A stretch of 5,320 nucleotides of DNA, from positions 1-5,320 of the forward strand of contig JAUWAH010000209.1 of assembly GCA_030602145.1 (NCBI GenBank), in the 5' to 3' direction. Source of the stretch: Desulfobulbus sp. (GTDB taxonomy: Bacteria; Desulfobacterota; Desulfobulbia; Desulfobulbales; Desulfobulbaceae). A program made the position numbers and the translations under genes. Below the pieces are notes generated by a model, which was not told the DNA's origin, ran no database searches, and was given only the letters and a program-made list of their open reading frames with translations. Shown in pieces: positions 1 to 5,320 of this stretch; position 1 is the stretch's first letter; the number at the start of each line of letters is the position of its first letter.

Positions 1-1214
1 TCGTGCATCCAGCCCATGTTCCACTTGAGGCTGAACCCCAGGCCACCCAGGTAGGTGGGGCGGCTGACCATCGGATAGGAGGTTGACTCTTCGGCCACGG
101 TGAGCACGCCGGGGAAGATGCCGTGGACCACCTCGTTGACCTTGCGCAGGAAACTGATGGCCGCCAGGTTTTCCCGGCCGCCGTGTTCATTGGGGATCCA
201 TTCCCCCTCGCGACGGGAGTAGTCGAGATAGAGCATCGAGGCCACCGCATCGACCCGAAGTCCGTCGATATGGTACTTGTCGAGCCAAAAGAGGGCATTG
301 GAGATGAGAAAAGCGCGGACCTCGTTGCGGCCGTAATTGAAGATCAGGGTGCCCCAATCCTGATGCTCGCCCTGGAGAGGGTTGGCATGGGCATACAACT
401 GGGTGCCGTCGAAGTGGTTGAGCCCTGCTCCGTCCTTGGGAAAATGGGCCGGAACCCAGTCGAGGAGGACGCCGATGCCGGCGGCGTGGCATTCGTCGAC
501 GAAAAACATGAAATCCTCGGGGGTGCCAAAGCGTGAGGTCGGGGCGAAAAAACCCAGCACCTGGTAGCCCCAGGAACCGTCGAAGGGATGCTCGGCGATG
601 GGCATCAGTTCGATGTGGGTGTAGCCCATCTCCTTGACATAGGGGATGAGGGTGGCTGCCAATTCCCGATAGGTGAGGTATCGTTGGCCCCAGTGATCAT
701 CGGTCTCCCGTCGCCAGGAGCCGAGGTGGACCTCATAGATGGAGATGGGGCAGTCCAGGGCTTGCCTCCGCTGGCGGTCGGCGAGCCACTCCTGATCCCG
801 CCAGGGATAACGGTCGAGATCGGCGACCACCGAACCGGTGCGCGGCCGTTGTTCCATGGCAAAGCCGAAGGGATCGGCCTTGTCGAACTCCTCGTTCTGC
901 TGGCTGGTGATTCGATATTTATAGACGGCGAATTCACGGAGGCCGGGAATGAACAGGGTCCATATACCGCTGTCGGACGAATGCATGGGATGGCGGTCGG
1001 GATCCCAGAGGTTGAAATCGCCGATCACCGCCACCTGCCTTGCGTTGGGAGCCCAGACGGCAAAGACGACGCCGTCGGTGTCATCAAAACGCACCGGATG
1101 GGCACCCAGTTTTTCGTAGGCCCGTTCGTGGGTGCCCTCACTGATCAGATACCGGTCGAAATGGGAAAACCATTCCGCCGGAACGGGCCTGCCGGCCGGG
1201 ATGGGATGCTGCAT
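1..1214 (-). CDS. glgB: 1,4-alpha-glucan branching enzyme GlgB, 3' end cut by the window
   Basis: Makes the alpha-1,6 branch points of glycogen by cutting an alpha-1,4 chain and transferring it (GH13 family, cytoplasmic). Reading the minus strand gives 404 codons. A CBM48-type beta-sandwich covers about residues 25-110 (it contains [16 protein letters not shown] and [19 protein letters not shown]), followed by the GH13 barrel. Visible catalytic motifs are region I DWVPAHFP (D252), region [14 protein letters not shown] with nucleophile D322, and region III AEEST with acid/base E375. The 53-residue spacing D322-E375 equals that of E. coli D405-E458. The third catalytic Asp (SHDE motif) lies beyond the window edge. 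Numbering runs 83 residues behind E. coli, so this is the short form without the extra N-terminal domain. The ATG at 1214 gives the usual short leader. The only SD-like sequence, GAGG, sits 13 nt upstream, so it is weak. The frame is open further up to a TGA, with a possible GTG at 1277. It follows the dehydrogenase after 142 nt. The family call is secure; the exact start is less so. Confidence 0.96.
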   Translation of the reverse strand, partial: MQHPIPAGRPVPAEWFSHFDRYLISEGTHERAYEKLGAHPVRFDDTDGVVFAVWAPNARQVAVIGDFNLWDPDRHPMHSSDSGIWTLFIPGLREFAVYKYRITSQQNEEFDKADPFGFAMEQRPRTGSVVADLDRYPWRDQEWLADRQRRQALDCPISIYEVHLGSWRRETDDHWGQRYLTYRELAATLIPYVKEMGYTHIELMPIAEHPFDGSWGYQVLGFFAPTSRFGTPEDFMFFVDECHAAGIGVLLDWVPAHFPKDGAGLNHFDGTQLYAHANPLQGEHQDWGTLIFNYGRNEVRAFLISNALFWLDKYHIDGLRVDAVASMLYLDYSRREGEWIPNEHGGRENLAAISFLRKVNEVVHGIFPGVLTVAEESTSYPMVSRPTYLGGLGFSLKWNMGWMH

Positions 1215-1356
1215 CGTCGGTTGAGCGCCTCGTTTCGGTTCAGGGAATGCAAAATGGGGACAACTTACCGCATGCACCGCTGAATGTCATGGAGAAATGT
1301 CGTCGTTCCCCCAGATAGGCTGTTCACGGAGCGGATGGCATGCGGCGGAGGGACGA

Positions 1357-2529
1357 TCAGTCGGCGGCTAGACAGTGGGCCAGTACGGCCGCCACCCGTT
1401 CCGGGGAAAGGTCGGTGAGTCTCCAGATCCGGGCCAGGCTGCGGGTATGGTCGGCAATCCGGGGGATATCATTGGCCGGGATGGACAGGTCGGTCAGGGT
1501 TAACGGCGCCCGGACCTGACGCAGCCAGGACTGGAAGCATTTGACCGTGGCCTCGGCCGCCTGAAAATCGTCCTGCTGCGTCAGGCCGAACACCCGGCGG
1601 CCGAGGCCGGCAATCCGTTTGGGCGAATGGGGGAGCCGGGCACGCAGCCATCCCGGCAGGATCACAGCCAGGCCAGCACCATGGGGTGTGTCATAGAGTC
1701 CGCTCAACGAGTGTTCGATCAGGTGCATGGGAAATCCCACCCGGCCCAGACCGGCTCCGGTCAGGCCGTTGAGGGCCAGGGTAGCAGCCCACATCAGATT
1801 GGCTCGACCGTTATAGTCGCAGGGATCGCACAGGCATCGTTCGCAGGCGGCCATGCAGTTCTCGATCAATCCTTCCATCAGGCGGTCCTGAACCGGCGTG
1901 TCCGGGTCGGAGGCGGTCAGGTAGAATTCAATGACGTGACTGATGGCGTCGACGGCGCCAAAGACCGTATAGGACGGTGGCACGGTGAAGGTGGTTCGGG
2001 GGTCGAGGATCGAGGTTTTCGGATGGAGCAGCCGGTGCCCGTACCCGAATTTCTCCCGGGAGCCGTCGTTGGTGAGCACCATCCCCGAGTTCATTTCCGA
2101 ACCGGATGCGGCCAGGGTGAGGACGGTCACCACCGGCAGGGCGCTTTTAAGACTCTTTTTACCGGTGAACAGTTTCCAGACATCATGGGCGGCGGGGGTT
2201 CCGGCGGCAATGGCCTTGGCGGTGTCGATGACCGAACCGCCGCCCGCGGCCACGATCACCGTCGCCCCGTGGGCCCTGGCCCGTTCGATGCCTGCCCGGA
2301 CATGGGAAAGGAGCGGGTTGGAACGCACCCCGCCGTGTTCGACCCACTGGACGCCGGCCCGCCGCAGGGAATCGGTGATCCGGTCATGGAGGCCGTGCTG
2401 TTTGAGGCTGCGCTGGCCGTACACCAGCAGGGCCCGTTCGCCCCAGGCCCTGGTTTCCGGACCGATGGATTCAACGGTATCCCGGCCGAACAGGATCTTG
2501 GTCGGATTGTGGAAGACGAAGTTGTGCAT
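1357..2529 (-). CDS. iron-containing alcohol dehydrogenase, butanol dehydrogenase/YqhD-like
   Basis: Group III metal-dependent alcohol dehydrogenase that interconverts aldehydes and alcohols with NAD(P)H in the cytoplasm; the substrate cannot be read from sequence. Length is 390 residues, normal for the family. The N-terminal dinucleotide domain has NPTKILFG at 8-15, the cofactor loop YGQRSLKQ near 37-44, and AAGGGSVIDTAKAIA at 94-108. Metal ligands are all present: D194 and H198 (DAISH), H269 and H283, with the same 14-residue spacing as H267/H281 of YqhD. The phrase RANLMWAATLALNG at 242-255 is typical of the butanol dehydrogenase branch. I chose the ATG at 2529 over a TTG three codons upstream because family members begin a few residues before the NPTK motif. 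No Shine-Dalgarno sequence precedes either. Odd feature: five cysteines in 13 residues (C225, C229, C232, C234, C237) where relatives normally have a plain surface stretch. It lies 77 nt after the protease gene and 142 nt before glgB, with no clear terminator on either side. Confidence 0.95.
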   Translation of the reverse strand: MHNFVFHNPTKILFGRDTVESIGPETRAWGERALLVYGQRSLKQHGLHDRITDSLRRAGVQWVEHGGVRSNPLLSHVRAGIERARAHGATVIVAAGGGSVIDTAKAIAAGTPAAHDVWKLFTGKKSLKSALPVVTVLTLAASGSEMNSGMVLTNDGSREKFGYGHRLLHPKTSILDPRTTFTVPPSYTVFGAVDAISHVIEFYLTASDPDTPVQDRLMEGLIENCMAACERCLCDPCDYNGRANLMWAATLALNGLTGAGLGRVGFPMHLIEHSLSGLYDTPHGAGLAVILPGWLRARLPHSPKRIAGLGRRVFGLTQQDDFQAAEATVKCFQSWLRQVRAPLTLTDLSIPANDIPRIADHTRSLARIWRLTDLSPERVAAVLAHCLAAD

Positions 2530-2567
2530 GGCGACCAATCGGAGGGAAGGGATGCGGCGGGACGACC

Positions 2568-2597
2568 GCGACCAGGTCGCCGGTCAGGGCAACCGGC
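2568..2597. repeat. two adjacent perfect inverted repeats in the intergenic gap
   Basis: The 77-nt gap between the protease stop and the dehydrogenase start holds two back-to-back dyads. GCGACC-A-GGTCGC at 2568-2580 is a 13-nt palindrome (arms of 6 around one base). GCCGGT/ACCGGC at 2579-2584 and 2592-2597 has a 7-nt spacer, and the two dyads share two bases. On the transcribed (minus) strand neither is followed by a T run, so they are not a standard intrinsic terminator. They could be an operator for the dehydrogenase, an RNA hairpin at the end of the protease transcript, or chance in GC-rich DNA. The sequence is directly visible; the role is unknown. Confidence 0.5.
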
Positions 2598-2606
2598 AAA
2601 CGATCT

Positions 2607-3293
2607 TCACCAGAAATGCCAGTTCCCGGTGGTGTAGACAAAGAGAGCCAGTCCGAGGTTGGTGACCGCGTGGGCGGTGATGCAGGCGATCAAATCTTTT
2701 ATTGTAATCCACAACCAGGCCATCAGCAAACCATAGGCCACGGCAGCCGGCCATTCGGCCATGGCATGTCCCGAGGTGAAGGCCACGGTTGAGAGAATGA
2801 CTGCCGGCCAAGACCAGGCCCCGGGGGGAACATCGTTGATCGAACGCCCATCGAGCGCGGTGAGAAGTGGCTCCGGATCGCCAGCGGTGCGGGCTTCATG
2901 CCATTGATGAGACAAGCGGAACACATACCCCCGCATCATCAGTTCCTCGAACACTGGAACCAGCAAGACAGCACTGCACAGGCGCAGAGCAAAGCCAGTC
3001 GGGGTCCAGGGAGCGGTTTCGTCGGCCTGAACAAAGGGTGCTAGGAGCGCAATCCATATCACCAAACCGAGGAGACCTGCGAATGTGCCAACCAGAAAGG
3101 ATCCCGATGGCGATCGTGGACCCTTCAGGGAACAGTACCAGCGCCAACCCCAGATCATGATCACCGGAACAAGAATAAGACGAAGGGCATAGCTGTAATG
3201 CGGCGCCAGGAAAGTGGCCGGCAGGGAAGCTATTCCCACATAAGCCAGATAGGGCGCTGCATAGGGGAGCAAAAGCTGCCGGTTGGTGATCAT
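2607..3293 (-). CDS. CPBP/CAAX-type intramembrane metalloprotease, exosortase-associated type
   Basis: A 228-residue integral membrane protein with about seven hydrophobic stretches (roughly 9-29, 36-50, 67-88, 101-115, 162-179, 183-198, 200-222). It carries the three CPBP (Abi/CAAX protease) motifs: EELMMR (E116, E117, R121), FTSGH (F172...H176) and HAVTN (H208...N212). In this family these residues form the membrane-embedded metal site that cleaves peptide bonds within or near the bilayer. The arrangement matches, from memory, the 'CAAX prenyl protease-related' group found in exosortase/PEP-CTERM genomes, including SWP before the second motif and an ending of the form HAVTNL...TGxWxFW. A hydrophilic loop at about 128-158 follows the first motif. 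I start it at the ATG at 3293. The same frame is open further upstream, but that extension would overlap the preceding gene and lacks membrane character. No SD is visible. It begins 25 nt after the small membrane gene. No exosortase or PEP-CTERM protein lies in this window, so substrate and pathway are inference. Confidence 0.88.
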   Translation of the reverse strand: MITNRQLLLPYAAPYLAYVGIASLPATFLAPHYSYALRLILVPVIMIWGWRWYCSLKGPRSPSGSFLVGTFAGLLGLVIWIALLAPFVQADETAPWTPTGFALRLCSAVLLVPVFEELMMRGYVFRLSHQWHEARTAGDPEPLLTALDGRSINDVPPGAWSWPAVILSTVAFTSGHAMAEWPAAVAYGLLMAWLWITIKDLIACITAHAVTNLGLALFVYTTGNWHFW

Positions 3294-3318
3294 TGTTTTC
3301 CGGATGCGAGTGGAGAAA

Positions 3319-3579
3319 TCAGGAGGTTGGATGTTCCTGATTCGTTCCCATTTGCTCTTTCGCTTTTTCCCGTTTTTCCAGTTTGTGGGTGCGGATGAAA
3401 TCGAGCACCGCCCAGGACAGCAGGACGCCACTGGCGATGCGGTTGAACAGTTGATGCTTGAGCATCTCCGGATCGGTGGTCAGCCAGCCGTCGTAGAGGC
3501 ACCAGAGTCCGAATCCGGCCAGGAGCACCGGAAAAACATAGGGATTGATGCGCGGCGGGGCGGTTTTTTGCTGGGTCAT
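3319..3579 (-). CDS. small two-helix membrane protein, unknown function
   Basis: I do not recognise this 86-residue protein. It has a short basic/polar N-terminus (residues 1-11), a first hydrophobic helix at about 12-33 with W26 and W32, a short polar loop (TTDPEMLKHQ), a second helix at about 44-62, and a strongly basic/charged tail around 64-76 (KLEKREKAKEQ). By the positive-inside rule both ends should face the cytoplasm, giving a helical hairpin in the inner membrane. There is no signal peptidase site, cysteine pair or catalytic motif. Its ATG overlaps the rsmA stop codon as ATGA, and no SD precedes it, so translation is probably coupled to rsmA. It ends 25 nt before the CPBP protease, so it may be a partner of that protease. 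That link rests on position alone. The exact overlap and coherent membrane pattern make a real gene likely. Confidence 0.78.
   Translation of the reverse strand: MTQQKTAPPRINPYVFPVLLAGFGLWCLYDGWLTTDPEMLKHQLFNRIASGVLLSWAVLDFIRTHKLEKREKAKEQMGTNQEHPTS
3576..3579 (-). other. ATGA stop/start overlap coupling rsmA to the small membrane gene
   Basis: The minus strand reads ATGA here: the ATG of the 86-residue protein shares bases with the TGA of rsmA. With no Shine-Dalgarno sequence in front of the ATG, termination-reinitiation by ribosomes finishing rsmA is the simplest explanation for how the downstream gene is translated. The overlap is seen directly; coupling is inferred. Confidence 0.7.
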
Positions 3580-4466
3580 ATCGGTTGTGTGTGCAGTTGG
3601 AGTGGAAGGAGGGTGGCAGCGTCATCGATGATCCGACCCAGGCGAACAAAATCTTCCAGGGTGAGGGTCTCGGCCCGCACCGAAGGGACCAGCCCGGCCT
3701 CGATGATGCAGCGGCTCAGGGCTGTCTTGTCGAGGGGCAGACCGGCCGAGGCCAGCCCGTTGAGCAGGGTTTTGCGCCGTTGACCGAAGGCGGCGTGGAC
3801 GATGCGGGCCAGGAGGCCGCGGTCGAAGGCGCCCAGGGCCCGGACCCGTTCAGGCCGGGGATGAAAGGTGATACGGATAACCAGGGAATCAACCTTGGGA
3901 CGGGGATGAAACTCGGCCGGATCCACCGCCAACAGGGGCCTTACCTCGGCGCAGGCGGCCAGCAGCACCGTGGGGGCCCCATATTCCTTGCTTCCCGGTG
4001 CGGCCATCAATCGCAACGCCACCTCCTTCTGGAGCATGACCACGGCAAAATCCATCAGTTCGGCATGGTCGATGAGGCGGAACAGAAAGGGGCTGGAGAT
4101 TGAATAGGGCAGGTTGGCGACAATTTTCAGCCGCTCGCCCGGTGCGACCAGGGAGGCAAGATCGACCTTGAGGACATCGGCATGGATCAGGTCAACATTG
4201 GCCGGCAGGTCCTGCTGCTGTTCGTGGAAGCGGACGATGCCCGCGTCGGCCTCCAGGCCGATCACCCGGGCACAGACCGCGGCCAGCGGGCGGGTGAGGG
4301 CGCCTAAGCCGACCCCGACTTCGATCACCTGGTCGTCGGCACCCAGTCCGGCCAGGTCAACGATCCGGCGCGGTGTCCGCTCGTGCACCAGGAAGTTCTG
4401 GCCCAGTTTCTTGTGGGGGGCCAATCCCTGGCGCTGGAGGAGGTGTTTGGTCCGGGCGTGGGTCAT
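3576..4466 (-). CDS. rsmA: 16S rRNA (A1518/A1519-N6)-dimethyltransferase RsmA (KsgA)
   Basis: Uses S-adenosylmethionine to dimethylate two adjacent adenines in the 3'-terminal hairpin of 16S rRNA, a late checkpoint in 30S assembly. Length is 296 residues, slightly longer than the usual ~270. Motifs in order: KKLGQNFL at 19-26; SAM-binding motif I EVGVGLGALT at 49-58 (most relatives have EIGPGLG, so V52 replaces Pro); acidic residue E72 in GLEAD for the ribose; HADVLK with D97 near the adenine; catalytic motif IV NLPYSISSP at 118-126; substrate-side FHPRPKVDS at 186-194; and the C-terminal FGQRRKTLLNGL at 227-238. The ATG at 4466 lies 8 nt after the tsaD stop. The bases directly before it are CCGCCTCC, so there is no SD and coupling to tsaD is likely. 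Its stop overlaps the next gene's start. FHPRP occurs twice (186-190 and 201-205); only the first is the family motif. Confidence 0.97.
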   Translation of the reverse strand: MTHARTKHLLQRQGLAPHKKLGQNFLVHERTPRRIVDLAGLGADDQVIEVGVGLGALTRPLAAVCARVIGLEADAGIVRFHEQQQDLPANVDLIHADVLKVDLASLVAPGERLKIVANLPYSISSPFLFRLIDHAELMDFAVVMLQKEVALRLMAAPGSKEYGAPTVLLAACAEVRPLLAVDPAEFHPRPKVDSLVIRITFHPRPERVRALGAFDRGLLARIVHAAFGQRRKTLLNGLASAGLPLDKTALSRCIIEAGLVPSVRAETLTLEDFVRLGRIIDDAATLLPLQLHTQPI

Positions 4467-4474
4467 GGAGGCGG

Positions 4475-5320
4475 CTAGTTGAGGGGAGACCGGGAATAGG
4501 CGTCGGCGTCGGCATCGATCAGGTGGCCGCCGAGGAACCGATAGTAGCCAGCCAGTCCGATCATGGCGGCGTTGTCGGTGCAGAAGGCCGGTGCCGGCAT
4601 GAACAGGTCGAGTCCGCGGTCGGCGCAGCCATCGGCCAGGGCCGTTCGCAGGCGGGGATTGGCAGCCACGCCACCGCCGATGACCACCTGCCGATGACCG
4701 GTCTGCCCGGCGGCGGCCAAGGTTTTCTCCACCAGCACCTCAACCACCGCCTCCTGGAAGGAGGCACAGATGTCGTGGACCGCCAGGGGCGATTCATTGC
4801 GGCGTTGGCTGTCCACATGGGCGGCCACGGCGGTCTTGAGGCCGCTGAAGCTGAAATCGAGGCTGCCGCCCAATCGGGCCCGCGGAAAGGCGATGGCAGC
4901 GGGGTTGCCTTCGCTGGCCAGGCGGCTGATCACCGGGCCGCCCGGATAGCCCAGGCCGAGCAGTTTGGCCACCTTGTCGAAGGCTTCGCCGGCGGCATCG
5001 TCCCGGGTCCGGCCGCGGCGGACAAACGACAGGGGGTCGTTGACCGCAAACAGCGAGGTGTTGCCGCCGGAGACGATCAGGGCGGTGTAGGGGAAGTCGG
5101 GCTGGGGCTCTTCCAGCAGACAGCTAAGGAGGTGGCCGGCCATGTGGTCGACGCCGACGCAGGGCAGGCCGCGCACCAGGGCGATGGCCTTGGCAAAAGT
5201 AAAGCCGACCAGCAGCGAGCCGACCAGTCCCGGCCCCTGGGTGGCGGCGATCAGGTCGATGTCGTTCAAGGTGACTCCGGCCTTGTCGAGGGCTTCGTCG
5301 ACAACCGGCCGGATCATCTC
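4475..5320 (-). CDS. tsaD: tRNA N6-threonylcarbamoyltransferase subunit TsaD, 5' end cut by the window
   Basis: Transfers the threonylcarbamoyl group from threonylcarbamoyl-AMP to A37 of ANN-decoding tRNAs (t6A), working with TsaB and TsaE in the cytoplasm; formerly annotated as O-sialoglycoprotein endopeptidase (Gcp). The window holds the last 281 codons, starting at a Glu. By comparison with E. coli, where the first metal His is H111, about 53 N-terminal residues are missing, including the family's opening ETSCD-type motif. Numbering from the Met at 5317: ATQGPGLVGSLLVG at 25-38, metal ligands H58 and H62 (HMAGH), nucleotide-binding VSGGNTS at 82-88, FSFSGLKTA at 155-163, GGGVAAN at 214-220, and the third metal ligand D248 in FCTDNAAMIG. 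Every key residue in the visible part is intact. The TAG stop is 8 nt upstream of rsmA, a pairing that fits a shared translation-fidelity transcript. The promoter must lie outside the window. Confidence 0.97.
   Translation of the reverse strand, partial: EMIRPVVDEALDKAGVTLNDIDLIAATQGPGLVGSLLVGFTFAKAIALVRGLPCVGVDHMAGHLLSCLLEEPQPDFPYTALIVSGGNTSLFAVNDPLSFVRRGRTRDDAAGEAFDKVAKLLGLGYPGGPVISRLASEGNPAAIAFPRARLGGSLDFSFSGLKTAVAAHVDSQRRNESPLAVHDICASFQEAVVEVLVEKTLAAAGQTGHRQVVIGGGVAANPRLRTALADGCADRGLDLFMPAPAFCTDNAAMIGLAGYYRFLGGHLIDADADAYSRSPLN

Noticed and set aside
1237..1275. Possible sigma-54 promoter before glgB (minus strand TTGTCCCC...TTGCA)
   Set aside because: The -24 element lacks the essential GG and the spacing to TTGCA is one base too short, so it does not meet the consensus.
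588..1283. Plus-strand ORF of 231 codons opposite glgB
   Set aside because: The minus strand encodes GlgB with catalytic motifs throughout this stretch; the plus-strand translation has no recognisable domain.
1268..1345. Inverted pair CCGCATGC (1268-1275) / GCATGCGG (1338-1345) in the gap before glgB
   Set aside because: The arms are only 8 bp with a 62-nt spacer and no T run; this is close to what chance gives, and no terminator or operator could be supported.
1833..1857. Radical-SAM-like CX3CX2C motif in the dehydrogenase
   Set aside because: The surrounding protein is an iron alcohol dehydrogenase with all ligands in place and no radical SAM barrel; only the cysteine cluster itself is worth following.
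1627..2637. Long plus-strand ORF of 336 codons opposite the dehydrogenase
   Set aside because: It lies antisense to a clearly recognisable enzyme with intact metal ligands, has no family motif, and is the usual by-product of GC-rich codon use on the other strand.
3294..3431. N-terminal extension of the CPBP protease up to an ATG at 3431
   Set aside because: The extra 46 residues are a basic, low-complexity out-of-frame reading of the 86-residue gene. The ATG at 3293 sits immediately before the first hydrophobic segment and fits the family.
1..5320. CRISPR arrays, tRNA or rRNA genes, insertion sequences, integrase or toxin genes
   Set aside because: I saw no spaced repeats, tRNA-like cloverleaf sequence, terminal inverted repeats or transposase motifs; coding sequence fills nearly the whole window.

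Overview
The window is a GC-rich bacterial segment in which every gene I can support lies on the minus strand. Transcription runs from high to low coordinates: tsaD (5' end outside the window), rsmA/ksgA, a small two-helix membrane protein, a CPBP/CAAX-type membrane protease of the exosortase-associated kind, an iron-containing alcohol dehydrogenase, and glgB (3' end outside the window). The gene content, base composition and sequence flavour suggest a Gram-negative bacterium, plausibly a Desulfobacterota (deltaproteobacterial) anaerobe. That placement is an inference; there is no rRNA or other firm taxonomic marker here.

Layout. 5320-4475: the C-terminal five-sixths of TsaD, the catalytic subunit of tRNA t6A37 synthesis. 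4466-3576: RsmA (KsgA), the 16S rRNA A1518/A1519 dimethyltransferase, starting 8 nt after tsaD stops. 3579-3319: an unrecognised 86-residue membrane protein whose ATG overlaps the rsmA stop as ATGA. 3293-2607: a 228-residue CPBP intramembrane protease starting 25 nt later. After a 77-nt gap holding two small perfect inverted repeats comes a 390-residue butanol-dehydrogenase/YqhD-like enzyme (2529-1357). After a further 142 nt comes the first 404 codons of a short-form glycogen branching enzyme (1214 to the edge).

How the parts fit. The first four genes are packed tightly enough to look like one transcript: two RNA-modification enzymes needed for accurate translation, followed by two membrane proteins with no obvious link to RNA. 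The dehydrogenase and glgB are separated by larger gaps and probably belong to separate functions (aldehyde/alcohol redox and glycogen storage).

The window is mostly ordinary housekeeping sequence, and I do not see a new multi-gene system. The points most worth checking are a five-cysteine cluster in the dehydrogenase, the coupling of an unknown small membrane protein and an exosortase-type CPBP protease to rsmA, and the paired palindromes upstream of the dehydrogenase.
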